Numbered from the stretch's first letter, positions 16,390-25,187 are shown. The stretch: 64,000 nt of DNA from an uncultured Sterolibacteriaceae bacterium (GCA_937888595.1 CALARK010000007.1:1-64000), one strand, 5' to 3'. Notes: generated by a model from the sequence alone, not told the origin. Numbers and translations are program-made.

Positions 16390-16878
16390 TCAGGCCTTCC
16401 CGCCGGCGGCAGCCATCGTGACGGCGCCGGCGGGACAGGCGGAAACGCAGGCACCGCATCCGGTGCAGCGTTCGGACAGGATTTCGGGGCGGGCTGCTCC
16501 GCCGATCCGCGGAGAAAACCGGATGGCGGCCTCTCCGCACGCATCGCCGCAACTGCGGCACACGACATCCCGGTAGGCAAGGCAGTGCGTGCTCACCTGC
16601 GCAAGCAGGGACCACGGGCGTTCGCCTTGATGCGCCACGAGGGCCTGGGGTGAGCACACTTCCCGGCATTTGCCGCAGAAGGTGCAGGCTCCCTGCGCGA
16701 AACGTACCTCCGGATAGCCGCGAACGAGTGCCAGGATATTCTCCGGGCAGATCTTGACGCACTCGCCGCAGCGTGTGCAGGCCGAAAGGAAACGATCCTC
16801 GGGCCGGGCCCAGGGAGGACGGAGCGGCGCCTGGCGCCCGGAAATGTCCCCCCGCAGGAATTGTCGACGTGAAATCAT
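16390..16878 (-). CDS. napF: NapF, ferredoxin-type NapA maturation protein
   Basis: A 162-residue cytoplasmic iron-sulfur protein that helps load the [4Fe-4S] cluster of NapA. It opens MISRRQFLRGDI, a twin-arginine-like start typical of NapF, and has Cys clusters CTRCGECVKICPE, CTFCGKCREVCSP, CRSCGDACGEAA and CTGCGACVSACPAGA. The start is taken as ATG 16878; the open frame continues 10 codons upstream. It converges on napB, leaving only 5 bases between stops, and is downstream of napC on the same strand. Confidence 0.9.
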   Translation of the reverse strand: MISRRQFLRGDISGRQAPLRPPWARPEDRFLSACTRCGECVKICPENILALVRGYPEVRFAQGACTFCGKCREVCSPQALVAHQGERPWSLLAQVSTHCLAYRDVVCRSCGDACGEAAIRFSPRIGGAARPEILSERCTGCGACVSACPAGAVTMAAAGGKA

Positions 16879-16958
16879 GCGTGCATCGTAACAAAACGCG
16901 GTCCGCACAAAAGGAAAGGGGCGGCCAGAGCCGCCCCTGCCGCTTACTGACGGACTGA

Positions 16959-17531
16959 TTACTCTTCGTCGTCCTCGGTCATGCCCTGCGGTTTCTTGTG
17001 CGCGATGCCCTTGTGGCAGTCGATGCAGGTTTCGTTGTTCTTCTGCGCGAGCTCATGCTGCTTGCGGCCGCGCTGCTTCTGCGCTTCCGGATTCATGCCG
17101 TCCCAGGTATGGCAGTTGCGGCATTCGCGTGAATCACTATCCTTCATGCGCTTCCACTCGCGCTGGGCCATTTCGAGCCGGTGCGCCTCGAACTTCTCGG
17201 GCGTATCGACGATGCCGGTGATCTTGCCCCAGACTTCCTTCGAGGCCTGGATCTTGCGGATCATCTTGTGCGTCCAGTCCTTCGGCACGTGGCAGTCGGA
17301 GCAGACTGCGCGCACGCCGGTGCGGTTCTGGTAGTGGATGGTCTTCTTGTATTCCTGATAAACGTTGTCCCGCATCTCGTGGCAGCCGATGCAGAACTCC
17401 AGCGTGTTGGTCGCCTCCATGCCGGTGTTGAATCCGCCCCAGAAGATGATGCCGGCGAAGAAACCGAAGGTCAGCAGCCCGATCAGCGAATATTTCGCGC
17501 TTGGTTTTTTCAGTGTGCCCCAGATGCTCAT
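16959..17531 (-). CDS. napC: NapC/NirT family tetrahaem quinol dehydrogenase
   Basis: A 190-residue membrane-anchored cytochrome c. One N-terminal transmembrane helix (YSLIGLLTFGFFAGIIFWGG) is followed by four haem sites: CIGCH, CSDCH, CRNCH and CIDCH, with the NapC-typical EMRDNVYQEYKKTIHYQNRTG. It oxidises membrane quinol and reduces NapB. It ends in an unusual acidic tail (TEDDEE). Unlike most nap operons it lies on the opposite strand from napDAGHB, paired with napF. Confidence 0.93.
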   Translation of the reverse strand: MSIWGTLKKPSAKYSLIGLLTFGFFAGIIFWGGFNTGMEATNTLEFCIGCHEMRDNVYQEYKKTIHYQNRTGVRAVCSDCHVPKDWTHKMIRKIQASKEVWGKITGIVDTPEKFEAHRLEMAQREWKRMKDSDSRECRNCHTWDGMNPEAQKQRGRKQHELAQKNNETCIDCHKGIAHKKPQGMTEDDEE

Positions 17532-17562
17532 TTCCCCTTACCCCCATAAAAAGAACGGGAAT

Positions 17563-17614
17563 ATTCTTGAGGAATGGGCAGGCTTTTGCCTTGATCTAAC
17601 TTAACGAAAATCAA
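17563..17614 (-). promoter_or_regulatory. FNR-like site(s) and promoter of napC-napF
   Basis: Two adjoining half-matching FNR boxes are seen: TTGAT-CTAA-CTTAA (17591-17604) and TTAAC-GAAA-ATCAA (17601-17614), each 8 of 10 to TTGAT-N4-ATCAA. On the minus strand AAGAAT at 17568-17563 is correctly placed as a -10 if the first box is centred at -41.5. This suggests napCF is also induced without oxygen, separately from napDAGHB. Confidence 0.5.
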
Positions 17615-18192
17615 GTTCGCGCTGTGCTCAGCGCATGGATCCCAGCAGCGTTTCTCCAGTAGCCACGGTAGTCCATACCGCAACCGAACAGGAATCGGTC
17701 GGCGATCTCCAAGCCGGTGAAATCGGCACGCATACCGGGAGAGGCCTTGCGTTCATGCATCTTGTGGACCAGCACTGCCGTCAACACCTCGGCAGCGCCC
17801 AGAGCACGCAACTCCGTGCAGATGGCTGCCAGCGTAAAACCTTCATCAAGGATGTCGTCGATCACCAGCACGCTGCGTCCCGCCGGGTTCGCCGTGGGGC
17901 GCACGCGCCAGTCGATGCCGCCACCGCTTGTGGCGTGGCCGTAGCGGGTGGCATGCAGGTAGGCGGTTTCGAGGGGGAAGTCCAGACGAGGCAGCAACTG
18001 GCCGGCGGGGACCAGTCCGCCGTTCATCACGGCGTAGATGATCGGGTTGGCGTCCTGCAGCCGACGGGAGATGGCTGCCGCCATGCGGTCGTAGGCCTGC
18101 GCGACCTCCTCCGCCGTGGCGAGGCAGTCTGCCTCGCCACGGATGCGACGGATATCGTCGAGGGAGGGGGACGTGTCTGCCGGATCGCTCAC
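17611..18192 (-). CDS. hpt: Hypoxanthine-guanine phosphoribosyltransferase
   Basis: A 193-residue purine-salvage enzyme transferring phosphoribosyl from PRPP to hypoxanthine or guanine. The PRPP motif is VLVIDDILDEGFTLAAI, the family loop IIYAVMNGGLVPAGQLLPRL is near residue 50, and DRFLFGCGMDYRGYWRN holds the purine-binding region. It overlaps the ccmI stop by 4 bases (ATGA), so it may be read from the ccm operon. Betaproteobacterial versions are often annotated as hypoxanthine-guanine phosphoribosyltransferase without experimental proof of base preference. Confidence 0.9.
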   Translation of the reverse strand: MSDPADTSPSLDDIRRIRGEADCLATAEEVAQAYDRMAAAISRRLQDANPIIYAVMNGGLVPAGQLLPRLDFPLETAYLHATRYGHATSGGGIDWRVRPTANPAGRSVLVIDDILDEGFTLAAICTELRALGAAEVLTAVLVHKMHERKASPGMRADFTGLEIADRFLFGCGMDYRGYWRNAAGIHALSTART

Positions 18193-19412
18193 TGCCGGAC
18201 CTGATCGATCTCGAGAGCGATCTTGGCGGCACCGAGCTTGGCGGTCTGCGCGGGGCCGTAGAGGTCACCGGCTTGCGGCATCGCCTGCCCGCTGGCGGAG
18301 ATCCTGGCTTCGACCAGCAGTTCGGGGAACTTGGCGAGGGGCCGGTCGGGGCTGAGGACAGCGCGATCGTCGAGCGTGAACGCCATGGGGAATTGCCCGA
18401 GCGGCAGTCGTGCGACCGCGACCGGCATGCGCGAGCCGTCGGTGGGTCGTGCGACCACCATCAGCACGGCACCGGCAGGGATCCTGCCGGTGAGCGCAGG
18501 GGCCACGGCGACCCGACCCTTGAGGAATGCGCCGGGCGCCGCGGCCGTCTTGCCGGCGCCGACTTTTTCCTTGGCCTGCAGTTCCCTGACCTCGGCGATG
18601 TTGGCCTGCAGTACGCCGGCATCTTCCGAGTCCGGCGGGAGCAGCGCCAGCAGCGATTCCCAGTCCGCGATCGCCGCGCTGTAGCGCTTGGCGTCGTAGG
18701 CGGCCGTCCCGCGCAGCCACAAGCCTTGTGGATGCTTGGGGTCGAGCGCGAGCGCCTGATCGATCAGCGTGCGGACCTTGTCGTCGAAACCGCCGATGCT
18801 GGCGGCCAGCGTGTCCGCATAGTCCAGCAGCAGGTCGGCATTGCCCTCGATCAGCGAGCCACCGCGTTCATAGGCACGCACCGCCTCCGGCAGGCGCCCC
18901 ATGGCCTTGTAGGAGCGGGCGAGCATCACCCATCCCTGCAGGTTGTCTGGTTCCTTTTCGAGTTTGGCGGCGAGGCTGGCGACCATGCGATCGATGTCGT
19001 CGGCGGTGAATTGCGGCTGTTGGGGCGGCGGGTTCAGTGCCGCCGGTGTGCCGATCACCAGGTAGAGCAGCGCGGCAGCGACCGGCAGCGTCATGCCGAG
19101 CACCAGGGGCAGTTGCCTGCCTTGCGGTGTGGCCGCCGGGGCCAGCGCATCATCAACGCTGTCCTCGAGCAGGCGTCTTTGCAGTTCCGCGTAGGCCTGG
19201 TCATAGTCGGCCTGCGAAAGCGAGCCTTCGGCGAGATCGTTCTTCAGCTCGGCCAGTTCGTCGCGGTAGATCGCGGCATTGAGCTGCTTGCGGTCGATGT
19301 CGGCACGGGCCGCACGAGCCTGCCCGGAGCGCCGGAACGGCGACAGGAGCAGCGCGAGGGTCGCGGCGACCAGCAGCACGGCCCCCACGGTGAAAATCAA
19401 CAGGTTGGTCAT
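18189..19412 (-). CDS. ccmI: CcmI, apocytochrome c chaperone
   Basis: A 407-residue membrane protein that delivers apocytochrome c to the CcmFH haem lyase. It has an N-terminal transmembrane helix, a cytoplasmic leucine-zipper-like region (IYRDELAELKNDLAEGSLSQADYDQAYAEL region, residues 45-80), a second helix (LPLVLGMTLPVAAALLYLVIG region), TPR repeats (about 140-280) and a C-terminal periplasmic domain. A dispersed repeat encodes KVGAGKTA in the linker after the TPRs. Last ccm gene; its start overlaps ccmH by 4 bases. Confidence 0.92.
   Translation of the reverse strand: MTNLLIFTVGAVLLVAATLALLLSPFRRSGQARAARADIDRKQLNAAIYRDELAELKNDLAEGSLSQADYDQAYAELQRRLLEDSVDDALAPAATPQGRQLPLVLGMTLPVAAALLYLVIGTPAALNPPPQQPQFTADDIDRMVASLAAKLEKEPDNLQGWVMLARSYKAMGRLPEAVRAYERGGSLIEGNADLLLDYADTLAASIGGFDDKVRTLIDQALALDPKHPQGLWLRGTAAYDAKRYSAAIADWESLLALLPPDSEDAGVLQANIAEVRELQAKEKVGAGKTAAAPGAFLKGRVAVAPALTGRIPAGAVLMVVARPTDGSRMPVAVARLPLGQFPMAFTLDDRAVLSPDRPLAKFPELLVEARISASGQAMPQAGDLYGPAQTAKLGAAKIALEIDQVRQ
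18544..18567 (+). repeat. 24-bp dispersed repeat, copy 5 (in ccmI)
   Basis: Two mismatches. Encodes KVGAGKTA in the linker after the TPR domain. Confidence 0.85.
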
Positions 19413-19867
19413 GAATCGGCTTTCAGCAGGTCGGCGGCACGCTTTTTCTCTTCCTCGGTCAAGGGCGTGTCGGGAGCGAGGCGATTGCGACGGCGCAGGT
19501 AGCTGACGAGGGCGATGATGCCCGCGACCAGCAGGATGAAAGGCCCGCCCCAGAGCAGATAGGTTTCCGGCTTCACCTGCGGCCGGTACAGGACGAAGTC
19601 ACCGTAGCGGCTGACGAGAAAGTCCTTCACTTCCTCGTCCGACTTGCCTTCCTTGATCAGGCCGCGGACTTCCCGGCGCAAATCCTTGGCGAGGTCCGCC
19701 TGCGAACCGGCCAGCGATTCGTTCTGGCAGACCAGGCAGCGCAGCTCCCCGGCGATGTGCACGAGGCGCTGCTCGACGACAGGATCTTCGGCGAGCGGCG
19801 CGGCCTCGTTGGCCAGCAGGCCGAATGACAGCAGGGCCGCCGGAACCAGTGCGAGCAGTCGTTTCAC
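19409..19867 (-). CDS. ccmH: CcmH, thiol reductase of cytochrome c maturation
   Basis: A 152-residue protein with a signal peptide, the redox motif LRCLVCQN near residue 44 that reduces apocytochrome cysteines, then SQADLAKDLRREVRGLI and a C-terminal transmembrane helix (WGGPFILLVAGIIALVSYL). This is the short CcmH (CcmL type), with the TPR part supplied by separate CcmI. Translationally coupled with ccmG before and ccmI after it. Confidence 0.95.
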   Translation of the reverse strand: MKRLLALVPAALLSFGLLANEAAPLAEDPVVEQRLVHIAGELRCLVCQNESLAGSQADLAKDLRREVRGLIKEGKSDEEVKDFLVSRYGDFVLYRPQVKPETYLLWGGPFILLVAGIIALVSYLRRRNRLAPDTPLTEEEKKRAADLLKADS

Positions 19868-20388
19868 TTGTTCAACTCCTGAACCAGCGGGATGATTTTC
19901 TTCTCGAGCACTTCAGGCGTGATCGGCCCGATCTGCTTGAAGCGGATCACGCCGGCCTTGTCGATCAGATAGGTTTCCGGCACGCCATAGACGCCATAAT
20001 CGATGCCGACTCGGCCGTCCGCATCGAACGGCACGATCGAGTAGGGGTTGCCGAAACGGGCCAGCCAGCGCTGTCCGTCTTCGCGTTTGTCCTTGTAGTC
20101 GAGCCCGACGATCGGCACCATGCCGGTCCTGGCGAACTCGACGAGGATCGGATGCTCCTCGCGGCAGGAGACGCACCAGGACGCCCAGACGTTGAACAGC
20201 CAGACCTTGCCGAGCATGTCCTGGGGCGAAAAGGTCTTCTCCGGCGAGTGCAATTGCGGGACCGTGAAGGCGGGGGCCGGCTTGCCGATCAGCGGCGACG
20301 GCACTTCGCGCGGATTGAGGTTGAGCCCGACCGCGAGCAGCGCGACCAGGACGATGAAGATGCCGAGCGGCAGGAGGAACTTGTTCAT
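19864..20388 (-). CDS. ccmG: CcmG/DsbE, thiol:disulfide interchange protein
   Basis: A 174-residue membrane-anchored thioredoxin-like protein that keeps apocytochrome c and CcmH reduced. N-terminal anchor LLPLGIFIVLVALLAVGL, active site WASWCVSCREEHP (C-V-S-C), then the family segment GLDYKDKREDGQRWLARFGNPY and GVYGVPETYLIDKAG. The ATG at 20388 overlaps the ccmF stop. Confidence 0.95.
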   Translation of the reverse strand: MNKFLLPLGIFIVLVALLAVGLNLNPREVPSPLIGKPAPAFTVPQLHSPEKTFSPQDMLGKVWLFNVWASWCVSCREEHPILVEFARTGMVPIVGLDYKDKREDGQRWLARFGNPYSIVPFDADGRVGIDYGVYGVPETYLIDKAGVIRFKQIGPITPEVLEKKIIPLVQELNK

Positions 20389-22337
20389 GCGGCCATTGCT
20401 CCGGTGGCGACGGTTTTCGTGGCCGTCCTGGCTTTCAGGCGATAACGGCGGTCGGCGGCGGCGACCAGCCCGCCCAGGCTCATCAGCAGGCAGCCGCCCC
20501 AGATCCAGTCGACGAAGGGTTTGAAGTAGACGCGCACGGCCCAGGCAGCGCCCTCGAGCGGCTCGCCCAGCGAAACATAGACGTCGCGCGTCAGGCCCGC
20601 ATCGATCGCGGCTTCCGTCATCGGCATGGCCGAGGAGTCATAGTTGCGCTTTTCCGGATGGAGGATGCGCAGCATCTTGCCATCCTTCGACAGCTCGAAG
20701 CTGCCGCGCGCCGCCGTATAGTTCGGTCCGCGCACGTCTTCGACGCCGAGGAACTTGAAGGTATGGCCGCCGACGGTGACCGTTTCGCCCGGCGACATGC
20801 GCACGTCGCGCTCCTCTTCATAACTGCCGACCATCGCCACGCCGATCACGAAGGCCGCGAGGCCGAAGTGGGCGATCTGCATGCCCCACCAGGACGGGGG
20901 CGGGTTGCCGGTCCCTGCCTTGAGTCGCTGGATCGTCTGCAGAACGATGGCCGCGATGATCCAGGCCGCCAGTGCGAGGGCGAGGGCGACATAACCATGC
21001 CATTCGCCCGCCAGCATGGGCAGGGCGATCCCGGCCAGCAGCGCAACCACGGCAGCCGGCCAGAGGCGGCGCACGATGTCGCCCAGTTCGGCCTGTTTCC
21101 AGCGCGCGATCGGTCCCGCGGCGACGAGCACGAGCAGCGGCAGCATGATCGGCACGAAGACCGCGTTGAAGTAGGGCGGGCCGACCGACAGCTTGCCGAG
21201 GCCGAGCGCATCGATGATCAGCGGGTACAGCGTCCCGAGCAGCACCGCGCCGCAGGCTACGACCAGCAGGACGTTGTTGACCAGCAGCAGCGTTTCGCGC
21301 GAGAGCAGCGAAAAACGGCCGCCGAGGCTGACCTTGGGGGCGCGCAGTGCAAACAGCAGCAGCGAACTGCCGACGACGATGGCGAGCAGGATCAGGATGA
21401 AGATACCGCGGCGCGGGTCGGTGGCGAAGGCGTGTACCGAGGTGAGCACGCCCGAACGCACCAGGAAGGTGCCGAGCAGCGAGAGCGAGAAGGCGGCGAT
21501 GGCGAGCAGCACGGTCCAGTTCTTGAAGCTGCCGCGTTTTTCCGTCACCGCGAGCGAGTGGATCAGCGCGGTGGCGACCAGCCAGGGCATGAAGGAGGCG
21601 TTCTCGACCGGATCCCAGAACCACCAGCCGCCCCAGCCGAGTTCGTAGTAGGCCCACCAGGAGCCGAGGGCGATGCCGAGCGTCAGGAAGATCCAGGCGA
21701 CCGTCGTCCAGGGGCGCGACCAGCGCGCCCAGGCGGCATCCAGCTGGCCGGCGAGCAGGGCGGCGATGGCGAAGGCGAAGGCCACCGACATGCCGACGTA
21801 GCCCATGTAGAGCATCGGCGGGTGATAGACGAGGCCGGGATCCTGCAGCAGCGGATTGAGCGAGCGACCTTCCTCGGCGGCCGGCAGCAGGCGCTCGAAG
21901 GGATTCGAGGTCAGCAGCACGAAGGCGAGCAGGCCGAACATCACGAGGCCCAGTACGCCGAGCACGCGCGCCACCATCGCATCCGGAAGTTGCCGGGAGA
22001 AGAGCGCGACGGCCTGCGCCCAGCCCGCCAGCATCAGCACCCACAGCAGCAGCGAACCTTCGTGGCCGCCCCAGACCGCGGAGATGCGGTACATGGTCGG
22101 CAGCTGGGTGTTCGAGTGCGCAGCGACGTAGGCGATCGAGAAGTCGTTGATATAGAACGACCAGGTGAGGCAGGCGAAGGCGATCGCCACCAGCAGGAAG
22201 GAGGCGGTGGTCGCCGGGCGGGCGATGGCGATCCATTGCGGCTGGTTGCGTTGCGCGCCGACGAGCGGCAACACCCCCTGGGCCAGGGCGACCCACAGGG
22301 AAAGTATCAGGGCGAAGTGGCCGAGTTCAGGGGTCAT
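20385..22337 (-). CDS. ccmF: CcmF, haem lyase
   Basis: A 650-residue polytopic membrane protein that attaches haem to apocytochrome c, working with CcmH and CcmI. It contains the haem-handling Trp-rich motif GWGGWWFWDPVENASFMPW, LLWVLMLAGWAQ, the HSLAVTEKRGSFKNWT region and many transmembrane helices. The start at ATG 22337 (MTPELGHFALILSLWVA) fits the family; the open frame extends upstream through the end of ccmE. Confidence 0.96.
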   Translation of the reverse strand: MTPELGHFALILSLWVALAQGVLPLVGAQRNQPQWIAIARPATTASFLLVAIAFACLTWSFYINDFSIAYVAAHSNTQLPTMYRISAVWGGHEGSLLLWVLMLAGWAQAVALFSRQLPDAMVARVLGVLGLVMFGLLAFVLLTSNPFERLLPAAEEGRSLNPLLQDPGLVYHPPMLYMGYVGMSVAFAFAIAALLAGQLDAAWARWSRPWTTVAWIFLTLGIALGSWWAYYELGWGGWWFWDPVENASFMPWLVATALIHSLAVTEKRGSFKNWTVLLAIAAFSLSLLGTFLVRSGVLTSVHAFATDPRRGIFILILLAIVVGSSLLLFALRAPKVSLGGRFSLLSRETLLLVNNVLLVVACGAVLLGTLYPLIIDALGLGKLSVGPPYFNAVFVPIMLPLLVLVAAGPIARWKQAELGDIVRRLWPAAVVALLAGIALPMLAGEWHGYVALALALAAWIIAAIVLQTIQRLKAGTGNPPPSWWGMQIAHFGLAAFVIGVAMVGSYEEERDVRMSPGETVTVGGHTFKFLGVEDVRGPNYTAARGSFELSKDGKMLRILHPEKRNYDSSAMPMTEAAIDAGLTRDVYVSLGEPLEGAAWAVRVYFKPFVDWIWGGCLLMSLGGLVAAADRRYRLKARTATKTVATGAMAA

Positions 22338-22359
22338 GGCGATAGATAAGACGACGGGC

Positions 22360-22800
22360 TTATTGTTTGATGGTCTTGGCGGTCTGCTGCGCCTGATCCA
22401 CGGCGTGCTGCGCCTCGGGCGGCATGTAGTTCTCGTCGTGCTTGGCCAGCACTTCGCTGGCGACGAAGACGCCATCCGGTCCGATGCGTCCCTGCGCCAC
22501 CGCGCCCTTGCCTTCCATGAACAGGTCGGGAAGGATGCCGGTGTAGATCACCGGCACTTCCTTGGCGGTGTCGGTGATGGCGAAATGGACGGTCAGGTTG
22601 TCGCGCCGCAGCGAGCCATCCTTGACCATGCCGCCGATGCGGAAGGTCTTGTCCTGCGGCGCCTTCCCTTCGGCGACCTCGGTCGGGGTGACGAAGAAGG
22701 CGATATTGCTGTTGAGGGCATTCAGCACCAGGGCGGCGGCAACGCCGATGGCGACCAGGCCGCCCCCGATGAGGGCGATACGTTTGTGACGAGGTTTCAA
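22360..22800 (-). CDS. ccmE: CcmE, periplasmic haem chaperone
   Basis: A 146-residue membrane-anchored chaperone that binds haem covalently and passes it to CcmF. It has an N-terminal anchor (RIALIGGGLVAIGVAAALVL), the OB-fold core (FRIGGMVKDGSL, VIYTGILPDLFMEGKG) and the haem-binding His in LAKHDENYMPPE. No ATG fits: the conserved KPRHKR start is preceded by TTG (22800), 10 bases after the ccmD stop, so a TTG start is chosen. Upstream codons belong to the ccmD region. Confidence 0.92.
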   Translation of the reverse strand: MKPRHKRIALIGGGLVAIGVAAALVLNALNSNIAFFVTPTEVAEGKAPQDKTFRIGGMVKDGSLRRDNLTVHFAITDTAKEVPVIYTGILPDLFMEGKGAVAQGRIGPDGVFVASEVLAKHDENYMPPEAQHAVDQAQQTAKTIKQ

Positions 22801-22810
22801 TTGATTGCTT

Positions 22811-22993
22811 TCACTGAGGGTCCAGCTGTTCCGCAATTCGTTCGCGGCGCAGGCTGCGCAAAATGTCCTTACGACGCTTCGAGGCGAGAATTGGTTCCAC
22901 AATCATCAGCACGGCGCAGACGCCGAAGCTGCCCCAGACGTAGAGACCGTAGCCGCCCATGGCGAAAAAGGCGGCGGGGGATTCCCAGTTCAT
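22811..22993 (-). CDS. ccmD: CcmD, small haem-exporter membrane protein
   Basis: A 60-residue single-pass protein (MNWESPAAFFAMGGYGLYVWG then a hydrophobic helix FGVCAVLMIVEPILA) with a basic cytoplasmic tail. CcmD stabilises the CcmABC complex that loads haem onto CcmE. ATG 22993 overlaps the ccmC stop by 4 bases. Longer open frames over this region are out of frame with the conserved ccmC. Confidence 0.9.
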   Translation of the reverse strand: MNWESPAAFFAMGGYGLYVWGSFGVCAVLMIVEPILASKRRKDILRSLRRERIAEQLDPQ

Positions 22994-23748
22994 TGCTTCG
23001 CTCCCTGCACTTCGGGCAGATCCTTCACCCACTCGGTGTGGGCCTCGCGTTCGAGGATGATGGCCCGCACCCGGGTCAAAGCCACAGCGATCGAATACAT
23101 CCAGAAGGCCAGCGCCATGATCAACATGCCCCACAGCATGGTCGCGGCCATCGTCGGCGCCTTGGTCAGCGATACCGAGGCGCCTTGGTGCAGCGTGTTC
23201 CACCATTTCACCGAGAAATAGATGATCGGCACGTTGACCACGCCGACCAGCGCGAGAATGGCACCCGCCTTGTCGGCACGGCGCGGGTCGTCGATCGCGG
23301 CCTGCAGCGCGATGAAGCCGATATAGAGGAAGAACAGGATCAGCGCCGAGGTCAGGCGCGCGTCCCAGACCCACCAGGCACCCCACATCGGCTTGCCCCA
23401 GAAGGCGCCGGTCCACAGCGACAGGAAGGCCATGATCGCCCCCGTCGGGGCCAGCGCCTGCGCCATCATGCCCGAGAGCCGGGTGTTGAGGGCGAGGCCG
23501 AGACCGGCCCAGCCGGCCATGACGATATAGATGAACATCGACATCCAGGCGGCCGGCACATGGATGAAGATGATCCGGTAACCCTCGCCCTGCTGGAAGT
23601 CGGTCGGGGCTGCGAAGAAGGTGATGTACAGGCCGGCTACCGTGAACACGATGGCGAGCGCCCAGAACCACGGGATCAGTTTCCCGGCGAGCGGATAGAA
23701 GCTCTGCGGGCTGGCGTACTTGAACCAGTTGACGATGCGATTACTCAA
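22990..23748 (-). CDS. ccmC: CcmC, haem-handling membrane protein
   Basis: A 252-residue six-helix membrane protein that presents haem to CcmE. It carries the Trp-rich motif WGAWWVWDARLTS, the periplasmic His in IIFIHVPAAWMS and the second in WWNTLHQGASV. Full length; overlaps ccmB by 8 bases. Confidence 0.96.
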   Translation of the reverse strand: MSNRIVNWFKYASPQSFYPLAGKLIPWFWALAIVFTVAGLYITFFAAPTDFQQGEGYRIIFIHVPAAWMSMFIYIVMAGWAGLGLALNTRLSGMMAQALAPTGAIMAFLSLWTGAFWGKPMWGAWWVWDARLTSALILFFLYIGFIALQAAIDDPRRADKAGAILALVGVVNVPIIYFSVKWWNTLHQGASVSLTKAPTMAATMLWGMLIMALAFWMYSIAVALTRVRAIILEREAHTEWVKDLPEVQGAKQ

Positions 23749-24418
23749 TTGCGATCCTCAAGGCAGCCGTGGTCGCCCACGGCGCGAAAAACACGGCCAG
23801 CGCCAGCAGCGCCGCCAGCAGGGACAGATGTCCGCCGGCGCCCAGTCCTGAAATATGCGCCTCGACCGCACCGGCGCCGAAGATCAGTGCCGGCACATAC
23901 AGCGGCAGCACCAGCAGGCTGAGCAGCACACCGCCCCCGCGCAGGCCCAGCGTCAGGGCCGCGCCGATGGCGCCGATCAGCGAAAGCAGCGGCGTCCCGA
24001 GCAGCAGCGCGACCACCATGATGCCGAGCGCTCCGCCGTCCAAGTCGAACTGGATGCCCAGCACCGGTGCCAGCAGGACCAGCGGCAGACCGGTGGTGAT
24101 CCAGTGCGCGGCGATTTTACCCGTTATCAGGAGGCCCAGCGGCGAGGGGGACAGCACCATCTGCTCGAGGGTGCCGTCGGCATGGTCGGGGGCGAACAGC
24201 CTCGCCAGGCCGAGCATGGTGGCGAGCAGCGCGGCGACCCAGATCACGCCGGGGGCGATCTTCCTCAGCAGCGCGGTCTCGGGCCCGATGCCGAGCGGAA
24301 ACAGGCTGACGACGATGATGAAGAAGAACAGCGCCGTTAGCACCTCGCTCTTGCGGCGCATGGCCAGCAGCAAGTCGCGGCGGATGATGGCGAGAATCGG
24401 GGCCAGCGTGGCGTTCAT
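23741..24418 (-). CDS. ccmB: CcmB, ABC exporter membrane subunit
   Basis: A 225-residue six-helix permease of the CcmAB transporter that releases holo-CcmE. The family start (IIRRDLLLAMRRKSEVLTALFFFIIVVSLFPLG region, residues 8-40) and the loop FAPDHADGTLEQMVLSPSPL are typical. ATG 24418 overlaps the ccmA stop by 4 bases. Confidence 0.94.
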   Translation of the reverse strand: MNATLAPILAIIRRDLLLAMRRKSEVLTALFFFIIVVSLFPLGIGPETALLRKIAPGVIWVAALLATMLGLARLFAPDHADGTLEQMVLSPSPLGLLITGKIAAHWITTGLPLVLLAPVLGIQFDLDGGALGIMVVALLLGTPLLSLIGAIGAALTLGLRGGGVLLSLLVLPLYVPALIFGAGAVEAHISGLGAGGHLSLLAALLALAVFFAPWATTAALRIAIE

Positions 24419-25038
24419 GCGCCCACCATGATGATCTTGCCGTTGGGCAGGGGGATGGCCTGATGGCTGGTGAGAATGGCGATGCCGCCCTGCGTGACGT
24501 GCTCGACGATCAGGCCGGACAACATCTCGACGGCCTTGACGTCGAGTGCCGTGAAGGGTTCGTCGAGAATCCAGAGCGTGGCCTTGCGCACGGCGAGGCG
24601 GGCGAGCAGGACGCGGCGCTTCTGGCCGGCCGAGAGAAAGCGTACGGCCAGGTCTTCCCGTCCGCGCAGGCCGAAGCGGGCCAGGGCCTTCAGCGCTTCG
24701 ACTTCGTCCAACTCGCTGCCGTCAAGCCGGGCGGCGAGGATCAGGTTCTCGTAAGGCGTCAGCTCCTCCTTTACCGCCCCGTGGTGGCCGAGGAAGAGCA
24801 GTTCGCGCCGGTAATCCTCGGCGAGGTGGGCGATCGGCTCGCCGCGCCAGCGGATTTCGCCCTCGGCGGGGGGCGACAGGCTCGCCAGAATGCGCAGCAG
24901 GCTGGTCTTGCCCGCGCCATTTTCACCCTGCACGTGCAGCCATTCACCGGGGCCGACGTCGAGGTCGAGTCCGGAAAACAGGCGGCGTTCGCCGCGAATG
25001 CAGGAAAGAGCGGTCGCACTGAGCATGGGGGGGTGCAT
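24415..25038 (-). CDS. ccmA: CcmA, ABC exporter ATPase
   Basis: A 207-residue ATPase of the CcmABCD complex. Walker A is GENGAGKTSLLR, the signature is LSAGQKRRVLLARL, Walker B is LWILDEP, and the switch His lies in ILTSHQ. First gene of the ccm operon. The start is ATG 25038; the ATG four codons in (MLSATAL) is an alternative. Its promoter must lie in the 25.04-25.15 kb space. Confidence 0.94.
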   Translation of the reverse strand: MHPPMLSATALSCIRGERRLFSGLDLDVGPGEWLHVQGENGAGKTSLLRILASLSPPAEGEIRWRGEPIAHLAEDYRRELLFLGHHGAVKEELTPYENLILAARLDGSELDEVEALKALARFGLRGREDLAVRFLSAGQKRRVLLARLAVRKATLWILDEPFTALDVKAVEMLSGLIVEHVTQGGIAILTSHQAIPLPNGKIIMVGA

Positions 25039-25081
25039 TTTGCCTGATAACGACGCGCTCCGCTTTTGCCTGCGGCGCTGG

Positions 25082-25105
25082 GCCGTCCCGCCGACGCCGA
25101 CTTTT
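25082..25105 (+). repeat. 24-bp dispersed repeat, copy 6 (ccmA-rnfB gap)
   Basis: One mismatch. Lies 44 bases upstream of the ccmA start. Confidence 0.88.
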
Positions 25106-25157
25106 CCTGAAAATCGAGATCAAAAGCCTAATTTATGTAGGGCATTAAAACCATTGT

Positions 25158-25187
25158 TTGCTGCGCTGCGTCAATGCTGCCTATACT
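25158..25187 (+). promoter_or_regulatory. Sigma-70-like promoter upstream of rnfB
   Basis: TTGCTG at 25158-25163 and TATACT at 25182-25187, 18 bases apart, predict a start near 25194. This would give a leader of about 260 bases before rnfB. Confidence 0.55.

Noticed and set aside
25113..25126. Possible FNR box upstream of the rnf operon ending ATCAA
   Set aside because: Only about 7 of 10 positions match and the left half-site is poor.
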